A program made the position numbers and the translations under genes. The notes under the pieces are model-generated. The model saw only the letters and a program-made list of their open reading frames with translations, had not been told where the DNA came from and ran no database searches. This document shows, piece after piece, positions 1 through 8,297 of a stretch of 64,000 nucleotides of DNA. The DNA comes from Bacillota bacterium (GTDB lineage: Bacteria; Bacillota; UBA4882; UBA8346), in assembly GCA_023401925.1 (NCBI GenBank), contig JAEXDA010000043.1, positions 248,001 through 312,000 of the forward strand, in the 5' to 3' direction. Position 1 is the stretch's first letter. Each line of letters starts with the position of its first letter.

Positions 1-797
1 TGACTGCGGCTTCCAAACAACTGGCCGCTTCAAATCAGCAATTATCTCAGACTAGTGCTGAGCAAGCATCTTCCATTGAGGAAACTTCTTCTATTTTACA
101 AGAATCAACCTCGATGTTTAGTCAAAATGTCACTCACACAAAGCAAACGGTTCAACTTACAGAAATGACAAAGAAATCGGCGGATAAAGGCAACGATGAA
201 ATGAAAGAAATGATGGACTCGATCCAAGAGATGAAAAATTCAAGTACTCAAATCGCTAAAATCATTAAAGTAATCGACGATATTGCTTTCCAAACAAACA
301 TTTTAGCACTTAATGCAGCTATTGAGGCGGCCCGTGCCGGGGAAGCCGGTTCAGGCTTTGCGGTAGTGGCGGAAGAAGTTAGAAATTTAGCTGGACGGAG
401 CACTCAGGCAGCTAAGGATACTGCCGGGATTATTCAAATGAATATCGAATTATCAAGTAAAGGTGTTTCGGCTGCTGAGAGAGTTAGAATGGCTTTAACT
501 GAAATAACCGCAAATGCTGAAAAGGTCAATAAAATAATTAATGAAATTTCTGCTGCCAGTCAGGAACAGTTGCAAGGAATCGAGCAGATAACTAAAACAA
601 TGGGCCAAATGGAAATCAACACCCAACAGACAGCCCAAAATGCCGAGGAAAGCGCATCCATAGCAGAGGAATTGAGCTCTCAAGCAGAAAGTATAAAATT
701 AATTGTTCAAAAACTTTCGGAAATCATCCGTGGTGTGAAAGGTAAAGGAGAGGAAAAAAATTTATCATCCAAAGGAATTTCAATATCGGAAAGATGA
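1..797 (+). CDS. Methyl-accepting chemotaxis protein, C-terminal part (5' truncated by window edge)
   Basis: The reading frame is open from base 3, so only the cytoplasmic signalling half of an MCP is present. Its hairpin tip is recognisable: FQTNILALNAAIEAARAGE near base 289-342, followed by FAVVAEEVRNLA. MCPs are membrane receptors that form arrays with CheW and control CheA autophosphorylation. The AASNQQLSQTSAEQASSIEE stretch before the tip closely matches the receptor that begins at 62623 (ASAQQLSQGSTEQAAAIEE), so the two are paralogues. The sensor domain lies outside the window, so the ligand is unknown. A terminator follows at 917. Confidence 0.93.
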   Translation, partial: TAASKQLAASNQQLSQTSAEQASSIEETSSILQESTSMFSQNVTHTKQTVQLTEMTKKSADKGNDEMKEMMDSIQEMKNSSTQIAKIIKVIDDIAFQTNILALNAAIEAARAGEAGSGFAVVAEEVRNLAGRSTQAAKDTAGIIQMNIELSSKGVSAAERVRMALTEITANAEKVNKIINEISAASQEQLQGIEQITKTMGQMEINTQQTAQNAEESASIAEELSSQAESIKLIVQKLSEIIRGVKGKGEEKNLSSKGISISER

Positions 798-916
798 TGT
801 GGACCCATCCTTACCATCATTGAATATCAGGTTTTTACCTGATAAAAGCGGTAAGTAATTACGTTTCGTAATTTCAAATGTAATGAATTCGATAACATAA
901 TTCAACGATTACCAGT

Positions 917-953
917 GGGCTGTGGAAAAATCATTTGCACCAGCCCCTTTTTA
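917..953 (+). terminator. Intrinsic terminator after MCP
   Basis: GGGCTG at 917-922 pairs with CAGCCC at 941-946, followed by C and five T. It sits about 120 bases after the MCP stop. Two weaker hairpins (826-843 and 858-872) lie between and lack a T tract. Nothing else is seen in the 798-1074 gap. Confidence 0.7.
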
Positions 954-1074
954 ATTGCATCGTAAGAAACCGAATATCCACTCTTTTGTTAATTTGAATT
1001 TGTTTTACAAAAAATGTATAGACAGAATAAATACTTGCCAGTAAAATGATTTTAGATAACGCTGGAGGTGTACT

Positions 1075-2295
1075 TTGTTTTCATTACTTTTTCAAACAAC
1101 TCGCAAAGTACGGCACAACTTTAAATGCGATTTGGCTGCTGCAATCTTTTTTGGTCTGTTTTACGGCGGTTTAAACGCTTTTATATTAATACAGGCCAGA
1201 CGTATCGGGGCCTCCACATTTGAAGTCGGTCTGCTTGCAGCTTTACCCAGCGTTTGGTTAATGCTCTCTCCAATTTGGGCTAAGATGTTTGACAAGGAGA
1301 ACCCATTCAAAATGGTTTTCTTGGCCGACGGCGCCAGCCGCGCCATGATCTTGCTTTTACTAATTAGCGCTACTGCCCATTGGTATCTGGCGTTTTTTGC
1401 TCTTCATTATTTTTTTGGTTCCATCAGTGCGACAGTCTATGGCAATGCGATGCGGAAGGCTTATCCGGCTGAAATACGGGGAACATTGATGGGATGGGTC
1501 CGGGTAGGCTCGGCATTGGCTCAGGTTGTTTCAATTATTGTAACCGGACTGCTAATGCCAAAGTGGGGCGTGGGTTTTCTATTTCCTTTTCTGGCTTTAT
1601 TCGGAATCGCTTCTGCCGTTACTTTCAGGGGAATCCGGCCGGCGATTCCCGATCAACCCCGCGCCTCGGGCCCAAAAATTTCTGCTTGGACCATTTTTAA
1701 ATCAGATCATCATTACCGCCGGTTTATTTTGGCTCTATTCCTATTTGGATTAGCTACGGCAACCTCTTTACCGGCTTATCCCCTTTTTCAGGTTGACACT
1801 TTGAAAGTGAGCGATGGTTTTATCGCGACTTTTTCAGCGATTATCTATTGTTCTTCGCTTATATTTTATTATTTGGGCGGTTATCTAATCGATCGGTATT
1901 CCCCCCTTAAAGTGATGATGGGCGTTTTTTTGGTGAATATCGGCGTTCCTCTGATGTATTGTTTCGTGAATACCCAGTGGCCATTATTATTCGTTGGTTT
2001 ACTGCAGGGAATAGTCAATGCCGGTCTCGATTTGGTTACCCTAAATTGCGTACTATGCATGGCTGGTCAAGGAGAAATTAATTCTTACATGGCTGTGAAC
2101 GTTTATTTACAGGGGCTTAGAGGTACTTTGGGTCCGCTAATCGCGCCACTATTTATCCAGTTTTTTGGTTACATGGGCCTTTTTATTGTGGTGCTGGTAC
2201 TCAATTTGATTGCAGTTTGGCAATTGTTCCCTTTAGTGAGAAACAATTGCGTGAATTTGAATCGTGAAAAATTTACATTATCAGGGACAAAATAA
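1075..2295 (+). CDS. MFS transporter
   Basis: A 406-residue protein with about twelve hydrophobic segments, typical of the Major Facilitator Superfamily of secondary transporters. Polar loops such as WAKMFDKENP (residues about 65-75) sit where the family's conserved inter-helix loop is found. The start is TTG, 5 bases after GGAGGTG at 1064-1070. The substrate cannot be inferred: the sequence has no drug- or sugar-specific signature I recognise. It ends 5 bases before the ATG of the YgiQ gene, so the two are probably co-transcribed. Confidence 0.88.
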   Translation: MFSLLFQTTRKVRHNFKCDLAAAIFFGLFYGGLNAFILIQARRIGASTFEVGLLAALPSVWLMLSPIWAKMFDKENPFKMVFLADGASRAMILLLLISATAHWYLAFFALHYFFGSISATVYGNAMRKAYPAEIRGTLMGWVRVGSALAQVVSIIVTGLLMPKWGVGFLFPFLALFGIASAVTFRGIRPAIPDQPRASGPKISAWTIFKSDHHYRRFILALFLFGLATATSLPAYPLFQVDTLKVSDGFIATFSAIIYCSSLIFYYLGGYLIDRYSPLKVMMGVFLVNIGVPLMYCFVNTQWPLLFVGLLQGIVNAGLDLVTLNCVLCMAGQGEINSYMAVNVYLQGLRGTLGPLIAPLFIQFFGYMGLFIVVLVLNLIAVWQLFPLVRNNCVNLNREKFTLSGTK

Positions 2296-2299
2296 GCTT

Positions 2300-4159
2300 A
2301 TGCGGAAATCTAACTTTTTACCCATTACAAATGAAGATATGGTGGAGCGGGGCTGGAATGAACTGGACTTCGTATTGATTAGCGGCGAAGCATATGTCGA
2401 TCATCCTAGTTTTGGAGGGGCTATTATCAGCCGGGTATTGGAACATGAAGGATACCGCATCGGTATTATCGCCCAGCCCGACTGGAGGGATAGTTCAAGT
2501 TTTAAGGTATTGGGCCGCCCTAAATTAGCCTTTTTGATTTCGTCCGGGGTCATTGATTCCATGGTGAATCATTATACAGCCAGTAAGAAACCGAGAAGCG
2601 AGGATGTTTATTCACCAGGTGGACGGGCCGGTTTGCGGCCGGACCGGGCGGTCATTGTTTATGCCAATCGTGCTAAAGAAGCTTTTAAAAATGTTCCAGT
2701 CATTATCGGAGGAATTGAAGCCAGCTTACGCCGTTTTGCACATTATGATTATTGGGACGATTCGGTAAGACGTTCGATTTTGGTTGATTCCAAGGCCGAT
2801 ATTTTAATTTACGGAATGGGCGAAAAACCCATTTCGGAAATAGCCGCCAGGTTAGCCCGGAATGAGAATATCAATCAAATCGTTGATATTCGGGGAACTG
2901 CGGTGTTAAAGTCTTTGTCAAAGGATACCAAGGCGAATCTTGAACCCAACACGGTGATTGTTCCGTCTTTTGAAGATGTCAGGTCCGATAAGGTAAAGTA
3001 TGCGGAGGCTTTTCGCATTCAATATCAGGAGCAGGACCCAATCCGCGGTAAAACGCTTTTACAACTCCATGGCGACCGCTACTTAGTTCAAAATCCACCG
3101 GCATTTCCTCTTTCGGAAGCTGAGATGGACCAGATTTATGCTTTGCCTTATCAGCGCACTTACCATCCAACCTATAAGTCCGCCGGGGGAGTTCCCGCTA
3201 TTCAAGAAGTGGCATTCAGTATTACGAGCCACCGGGGATGTTTCGGGGGTTGCTCTTTTTGCGCCCTGACTTTCCACCAAGGACGGATGATTCAAAAACG
3301 CAGTCAATCTTCGATCGTCAATGAGGCGAAAAAAATGGTTTGGGCTGAAAATTTTAAAGGTTATATTCACGATGTGGGTGGGCCAACGGCCAATTTCCGT
3401 AATCCTTCCTGTCAAATTCAAAAAGAAAAGGGTGTATGCAAAGATAAACAATGTATGGAAAGTGGAGGGTGTAAAAATTTAGAGGTCGATCACCGGGAAT
3501 ATCTACAATTATTGAGAAGGCTTCGGGAGATTCCTGAAATCAAAAAGGTATTTATCCGTTCCGGGATTCGCTTCGATTATTTGATGCTGGATAAAAATGA
3601 CGAATTTTTTGAGGAACTTTGCGAACACCATGTCAGCGGACAATTAAAAGTTGCCCCTGAACATGTAGTGGACCGGGTATTGCAAAAAATGGGCAAACCC
3701 AGTCGCCGGGTTTATGATCAATTTGTAAAGAAATTTAAGACAATCAATGAAAAACTCGGTAAAGAACAATATTTGGTCCCATATTTAATATCCAGCCATC
3801 CCGGAAGTGATTTGGGGGCGGCGATAGAATTAGCCGAGTACTTAAGGGACAACCATTATACTCCGGAACAGGTACAGGATTTTTACCCGACACCCGGGAG
3901 TCTTTCAACATGTATGTATTATACAGAATTGGATCCCCGCGATATGGAAACTGTTTATGTCCCCAAGACGCCAAAGGAAAAAGCGATGCAGCGCGCATTG
4001 CTTCAGTACCGGCGTCCCCAGAATTATAAATTGGTATATGAGGCCTTAATAAAAGCGGGGCGGGAAGATTTAATCGGCTATGGTCCGGGGTGCCTGATTC
4101 GTCCCGGAACTGTGCGCCGGAACGCCCGAAGAAATCATAATCGGGCTCCTAAAATATGA
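2300..4159 (+). CDS. YgiQ family radical SAM protein
   Basis: A 619-residue protein of the YgiQ/UPF0313 family. The radical-SAM cluster motif CFGGCSFC (C-x3-C-x2-C, about residues 314-321) binds the 4Fe-4S cluster that cleaves S-adenosylmethionine. The N-terminal third (FVLISGEAYVDHPSFGGAII) resembles the corrinoid-binding-like domain of the family, and a second cysteine cluster (CKDKQCMESGGC) follows the radical-SAM core. The basic C-terminus (VRRNARRNHNR) is typical. The biochemical function of the family is not established. ATG 2300 is preferred over GTG 2264 because AGGGA at 2283-2287 precedes it. The 3' end overlaps the convergent amidase gene by 25 bases. Confidence 0.93.
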   Translation: MRKSNFLPITNEDMVERGWNELDFVLISGEAYVDHPSFGGAIISRVLEHEGYRIGIIAQPDWRDSSSFKVLGRPKLAFLISSGVIDSMVNHYTASKKPRSEDVYSPGGRAGLRPDRAVIVYANRAKEAFKNVPVIIGGIEASLRRFAHYDYWDDSVRRSILVDSKADILIYGMGEKPISEIAARLARNENINQIVDIRGTAVLKSLSKDTKANLEPNTVIVPSFEDVRSDKVKYAEAFRIQYQEQDPIRGKTLLQLHGDRYLVQNPPAFPLSEAEMDQIYALPYQRTYHPTYKSAGGVPAIQEVAFSITSHRGCFGGCSFCALTFHQGRMIQKRSQSSIVNEAKKMVWAENFKGYIHDVGGPTANFRNPSCQIQKEKGVCKDKQCMESGGCKNLEVDHREYLQLLRRLREIPEIKKVFIRSGIRFDYLMLDKNDEFFEELCEHHVSGQLKVAPEHVVDRVLQKMGKPSRRVYDQFVKKFKTINEKLGKEQYLVPYLISSHPGSDLGAAIELAEYLRDNHYTPEQVQDFYPTPGSLSTCMYYTELDPRDMETVYVPKTPKEKAMQRALLQYRRPQNYKLVYEALIKAGREDLIGYGPGCLIRPGTVRRNARRNHNRAPKI

Positions 4160-4638
4160 ATATATCGCGCGCTAACCCATTGGTAAGTTGAAAGCTTGCG
4201 GTTTAAAAAATCAGGAGTATGGACGGATACCAATATGTTTTCGGGAGTAATCGGCAGTGTTATTTGGGTCACTACCAAGGAATGGTTGAAGTGCGGTTTG
4301 TTTCCAAACCAAATTTGAATAATATCTCCCGGTTGAATCCGGGTTAACTGAACCTCCTGAGCAAAAGGGCCCCGATTTTGGTTTTGAATCAAAAATTGAT
4401 GCAGGAAATCAACCCCCGTCCATGATGGGGATTTTTGATTAGCGTTTATATAATACCAGCCATTGGCCGAATTATAATTCATGATGGGAGCACCGCTGAA
4501 AATAACCTGGGAAGCGAAGTTTGTGCAATCGCCCCCGAGATTGGTATAATCATAAAATCTCGGATTTTTTCGTAGCGCCCAGGTGGTGGCGTACTTAACC
4601 GCTGCTTCCCGGTTATAGGGCTTTGTTATCAAATTCAT
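4135..4638 (-). CDS. Putative amidase-domain (Amidase_6) protein
   Basis: A 167-residue protein matching the putative amidase domain found in Firmicutes cell-wall and spore-associated proteins. Recognisable elements are YNREAAVKYATTWA near the N-terminus, GGDCTNFASQVIFSGA with a likely catalytic Cys, and HFNHSLVVTQI with a His about 90 residues on, consistent with a papain-like NlpC-type dyad. There is no obvious signal peptide, so it may act from the cytoplasm or the forespore. It is convergent with the YgiQ gene and overlaps its 3' end. The 237 bases between this gene and the divergent lipase gene hold no feature I can name. Confidence 0.8.
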   Translation of the reverse strand: MNLITKPYNREAAVKYATTWALRKNPRFYDYTNLGGDCTNFASQVIFSGAPIMNYNSANGWYYINANQKSPSWTGVDFLHQFLIQNQNRGPFAQEVQLTRIQPGDIIQIWFGNKPHFNHSLVVTQITLPITPENILVSVHTPDFLNRKLSTYQWVSARYIHILGARL

Positions 4639-4875
4639 GAGATTTCACCGCCTTTGACATTATATCGTTTTCAATTGATTTTGGTGCTATGGAAACAATT
4701 TTCAGCCGTGAAAAGCAGGAGCATTCGAAAAAAAGACTAAAGATTATAGGAAGCCCGGCCGATTTCGGATAAGGTATCGGTTAATCCAAATAGCAACGGT
4801 CATGCGTCCGCATATTTTTGACAAAGAAATGCAATCCTCATTTTGTTTTATGACTATTAAATACTTGGAGTCTCT

Positions 4876-6198
4876 ATGAAACCCAAATTTTTGGCAAGAA
4901 TCTTCGTAATTTTAATTTTTGTGCTTTGTATCGGAATACCCCAAATTTGGGGTGAAACCAAGCCAACGTTTGTGATATTTACCTATGGATTTTGGGGGAG
5001 TTTAGATCGCCTTCCCTCTACGGATCCATCATGGATTGAACAGTCTCCTTACCCCCATATACGGAAAAGACAAGATGTTTCATTTTTAACCGGTCCCGAT
5101 TACCGTCCAATTCCCCAAGCCATGCTGGCAACGGGTGAAGGACCATCCGTTTCTAAATACTTTTTTTGTTCCTATTACCAATTGGAACATGAAATGGCTT
5201 ATTGGGCCAAACGGATAAATCATCTCAACCGGAGAGAACGTATCAAAATTTTTGATAATTGGCAGGTTCTCCAAGAACCCTTCGATAAAGAGGACAAGCG
5301 ACAATCACTGGCGGATATCAATGTGATTTATTTAAAGTATGATTGGCGCCTGGATTTACCCCAAGTGGAGCGGGATTATGTTGATCCTTTGATGGAGTTC
5401 ATCGACCGGAATTGGCCGGGCGCGGAACTCCACTGGATCGGTCATAGTTTGGGAGGAATTGTCGGACGGTACACTGTGTCAAGTCATCCTGGGCGTTTTA
5501 CTTCCTTAGTCTCCATTGGCGGCCCTCAGTATGGAATTTATGAGATTGGAATGCAGTGCCGGGGCGAACGCGTCACTTACAACGGAAGATGGGATTTGGA
5601 AAACGCGCAGGAATTTGGCTTACAGGTTGCGGAGAAATTTTTTTTCCGCACCCATACCGTGAAATTGGGCGCGCTTTATCCAAAAACCGCGGCCGAATTT
5701 ATCAGCCGTTATTTGCCCATGATGAAATGGATGGACCCGGAGACTGCCAATTTAAGTGATGGTTTTGGTACCATGCCGAAATTACAGGAAGCGGTTCCTC
5801 ATGCAATTTCAATTTATGCTTTGGGTTTTGGAAGCTACGATCTGCAGGGCAATTACCATCTAGCACTTCCAGACAGTTATGGCGTTGGGTCTGGTCTACT
5901 CCCAAGTAAAAGCTCTCCCCCGGAATACGCCTTAACCGGGGATGGGCGGGTCGATCCAGTAAGCGCCGTTGGCCCTTTTAAAAATGCGCTATGCATTGGT
6001 AAAGATTACTCTCATGGGAGCATGATGTGGTCTCCTATGATTCTGACTTTTTTACTTGATCGTTATTATTACCATGGCGCAATGAGCCCCGGCGATCTTT
6101 GGCTGGCAATGAAAAGAATGAAAGTGCCATTTATTGAAAGGAAAAAACGGATTCAGTGGGTTATGAAAGCGAGAAAAATGTGGGAAGCGGGAAATTGA
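4876..6198 (+). CDS. Exported alpha/beta-hydrolase, lipase-like
   Basis: A 440-residue protein with an N-terminal signal peptide (positively charged start, hydrophobic residues 8-24, cleavage probably near IWGET). The nucleophile elbow GHSLGG (Ser about residue 191) followed by VSIGGPQYG is typical of lipase/acyltransferase alpha/beta-hydrolases. The sequence DGRVDPVSAVGP (about residues 355-366) could supply the catalytic Asp, and HGSMMWSP the His. It is therefore probably a secreted lipase or esterase; the substrate is unknown. The ATG follows TTGGAG. A very strong bidirectional terminator lies downstream. Confidence 0.8.
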   Translation: MKPKFLARIFVILIFVLCIGIPQIWGETKPTFVIFTYGFWGSLDRLPSTDPSWIEQSPYPHIRKRQDVSFLTGPDYRPIPQAMLATGEGPSVSKYFFCSYYQLEHEMAYWAKRINHLNRRERIKIFDNWQVLQEPFDKEDKRQSLADINVIYLKYDWRLDLPQVERDYVDPLMEFIDRNWPGAELHWIGHSLGGIVGRYTVSSHPGRFTSLVSIGGPQYGIYEIGMQCRGERVTYNGRWDLENAQEFGLQVAEKFFFRTHTVKLGALYPKTAAEFISRYLPMMKWMDPETANLSDGFGTMPKLQEAVPHAISIYALGFGSYDLQGNYHLALPDSYGVGSGLLPSKSSPPEYALTGDGRVDPVSAVGPFKNALCIGKDYSHGSMMWSPMILTFLLDRYYYHGAMSPGDLWLAMKRMKVPFIERKKRIQWVMKARKMWEAGN

Positions 6199-6250
6199 TT
6201 ATGATAAAGCAAAATTTTTGCCAATGATGGGGTTTGAGTTATTCAGAATA

Positions 6251-6300
6251 TTTCAAGCAAAAACCGCAAAAAGATGAAACTTTGCGGTTTTTGCTTGAAA
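6251..6300. terminator. Bidirectional terminator with 20-bp perfect stem
   Basis: Bases 6251-6270 are perfectly complementary to 6281-6300, with a 10-base loop. The stem holds A and T runs on both sides of a GC core, so it can end transcription from both the lipase gene and the convergent 73-aa gene. Confidence 0.85.
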
Positions 6301-6341
6301 TAGTTTTAGGGAACATCGGAATAAATCAAAAGCCTTACTCA

Positions 6342-6563
6342 TTAAAATTCGTGAATCGACATGCCCTTAACCCCTAAATTTTCTAGATTGAGTTTCTCTT
6401 GAATTTCCCGTAAATCTTGTTCGAATTTTTCTAAATTACCGTTCATACCGTTAAATTTTTCATTAAAACGATTATCTTTCTGACACACTTCATTTAAAAG
6501 CTTACGGGCATCTTCCAATCGGTTAATTGCTTGAATGACTTTCATTTCCTCGACGGTGCTCAT
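6342..6563 (-). CDS. Small coiled-coil hypothetical protein
   Basis: A 73-residue soluble protein rich in charged residues and Leu, with heptad-like spacing (AINRLEDARKLLNEV, then FEQDLREIQEKLNLENL), so it probably forms a helical coiled coil. GGGAGGA lies 9 bases upstream of the ATG, which supports translation. I recognise no family. It stands alone, with a bidirectional terminator just past its 3' end. Confidence 0.7.
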   Translation of the reverse strand: MSTVEEMKVIQAINRLEDARKLLNEVCQKDNRFNEKFNGMNGNLEKFEQDLREIQEKLNLENLGVKGMSIHEF

Positions 6564-6808
6564 TCAATAATCCTCCCTTTGAGTTTTAATCCATTTCTAT
6601 TCAACAACAAAATCATAAAAATTCTGTTCGATCGATTTTTATTTTCTTTTCTATCTTTACCTATCTAATAGTATAAACTGGATCCCACGTTTCGCCAAGA
6701 TCAATTTATTTTGAAAATCGTCTTGTGTTGTAAGAGAGTATATTGAAAAAGGGAATGAATCATACGATTTTGGGGCATTATATTAAAAATTGAAAGGAGA
6801 TTCGGAAA

Positions 6809-7258
6809 TTGAAAATTAAAGATATCATGACGGATACCGTCGCATTCGTCAGCCCTGACACTACTGTTGTTGAAACAGCCCAACTTATGCAGAAACATGA
6901 TATTGGAGCAATGCCGGTATGTGAAGGACAAAATATTATAGGGATTGTAACCGACCGCGACATTGTTGTGCGTAACGTAGCCCATAATAAAGATCCCAAA
7001 ACAACTCCGGTCCGTGATGTTATGACTTCCGGTGTGAAAACAATATCCCCAGATACCGGACTTTCTCAAGCGGCTACATTAATGTCCCAGGGTCAAGTAA
7101 GACGTTTGCCGGTTGTAGAAAATAATCAGTTGGTAGGTATGGTTTCATTGGGAGACTTGGCAACACAGGCTAAATATGACGTGGAGTTGGCCCAGACTTT
7201 AGGGGAAATTTCAAGTCCTTCCGAACCTGAAAATATGTCTCAATTTCATCGATTTTAG
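6809..7258 (+). CDS. CBS-domain protein
   Basis: A 149-residue protein made of a tandem pair of CBS domains (about residues 5-60 and 70-125). Each opens with the typical V-xD-x-M-T-x-x-V-xx-xxP-D-T pattern (IKDIMTDTVAFVSPDT and VRDVMTSGVKTISPDT). Stand-alone CBS pairs bind adenine nucleotides such as AMP, ATP or SAM and act as energy sensors, but their partners vary. The TTG start has AAAGGAGA 8 bases upstream. It is followed 23 bases later by a 65-aa gene with its own ribosome binding site, probably in the same transcript. Confidence 0.92.
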   Translation: MKIKDIMTDTVAFVSPDTTVVETAQLMQKHDIGAMPVCEGQNIIGIVTDRDIVVRNVAHNKDPKTTPVRDVMTSGVKTISPDTGLSQAATLMSQGQVRRLPVVENNQLVGMVSLGDLATQAKYDVELAQTLGEISSPSEPENMSQFHRF

Positions 7259-7281
7259 GCTTTGCAAAAGGAGAAATTCAT

Positions 7282-7479
7282 TTGAATGATCAGCAACCGG
7301 ACCATGAATCATTTATAAACCGAAAGCGACCAGCTATGGAAGGGATAGTACAAGATTTAATCGGCCCAACGACTCTTTTGGACCAAGTGATAGGTGGTAA
7401 ACCGGTATTCCTATCCAAGGAAAATGAATTTGAACCGGATGATAAGGTTGTTCAAAACAAGGAACAGCCGAAAGAATAA
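7282..7479 (+). CDS. Hypothetical small acidic protein
   Basis: A 65-residue protein beginning at TTG with AAAGGAG 8 bases upstream. It is charged and hydrophilic, has no membrane segment and resembles no family I recognise. The spacing suggests co-transcription with the CBS protein. The good ribosome binding site and the following terminator support it as real. Confidence 0.6.
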   Translation: MNDQQPDHESFINRKRPAMEGIVQDLIGPTTLLDQVIGGKPVFLSKENEFEPDDKVVQNKEQPKE

Positions 7480-7531
7480 GGATTGGACTTCAATTTTAAG
7501 GTTTATATTTTTTCGATGAAAAACCATCTAA

Positions 7532-7596
7532 AATTGCCAGTTATCTCCAATTGGACGTTGGGGTAAAATCAGATCGACCAAGGATAACTGGCAATT
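7532..7596. terminator. Hairpin between convergent genes
   Basis: The 14 bases at 7532-7545 (AATTGCCAGTTATC) pair perfectly with 7583-7596. The loop is 37 bases and the stem is flanked by A-rich and T-rich sequence. It lies between convergent genes and probably terminates both. Confidence 0.65.
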
Positions 7597-7619
7597 CATT
7601 TTATCCTAAAGTTTGAAAT

Positions 7620-8105
7620 TCATTCATTCCATCTAGGCCCTCCATAATTTTTCAATTCCAGTGCGATTTTATATACTTTTTGAAAATAGTTCGGATCGGA
7701 AGCCCAACCTGGATGGTTTGGAGTGGGTAGTAATGCTTTTAAAAACTGTTCCGGTTGATCTAAATATTGCAGCGCATCTTGGAACCAGGAAACTTCCGCA
7801 ATAATTTTAGCATAGTCGATGAGGCAATCTGTCCAGTTTCGGTATTTACGCCACTTGTCCAGGCTTTGGTACCAGCCCATACGGTAATTCCATTCTGGAC
7901 CAATCAGTTGAATGGTTTCCCCCCGCCATGTTTCCCCCGCCTTGATAGAAAATATGTTATTCGCTTTTTGAGCTAATTCCGAATTTCCCCAATTTGATTC
8001 CAGTGCAGCCTGGGCAAAAACTACTGCCTGATTAAAACGGGCGTTGTTTAAGCGGGCTTCAGTACATGCGACATTCATATTATTGATAAATTCGAATTTT
8101 GTCAT
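7620..8105 (-). CDS. Endo-beta-N-acetylglucosaminidase domain protein (FlgJ/Glucosaminidase family)
   Basis: A 161-residue single-domain peptidoglycan hydrolase of the glucosaminidase family (GH73-like). QAALESNWGNSELAQKANNIFSIK carries the family's catalytic Glu and the conserved NIF[GS]IK motif. There is no signal peptide or cell-wall-binding repeat, so export would need a non-classical route, lysis or a spore compartment. Single-domain forms of this kind also occur in prophages, but no phage genes are nearby. With the amidase at 4135 it makes two wall-active enzymes in 4 kb. Confidence 0.85.
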   Translation of the reverse strand: MTKFEFINNMNVACTEARLNNARFNQAVVFAQAALESNWGNSELAQKANNIFSIKAGETWRGETIQLIGPEWNYRMGWYQSLDKWRKYRNWTDCLIDYAKIIAEVSWFQDALQYLDQPEQFLKALLPTPNHPGWASDPNYFQKVYKIALELKNYGGPRWNE

Positions 8106-8297
8106 TGTAAACGCCTCTATAATTAAGTTGGAGCAATTCTTGGGAACATTCTAACATATGCATGACTGCCCGCGATGTAGCCAAGAGGCGAGCAATAATT
8201 CTCAAGCATCTTGTTAAATAATAGTTGCTATATTGATTCACACTTCCAGGAATGGTATAGTCTTTTATATTAGCACATCAAAATTGAGGATCAAAAT

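Noticed and set aside
7620..8105. Prophage endolysin
   Set aside because: The single-domain glucosaminidase could be phage-derived, but no other phage gene, integrase or attachment site is near.
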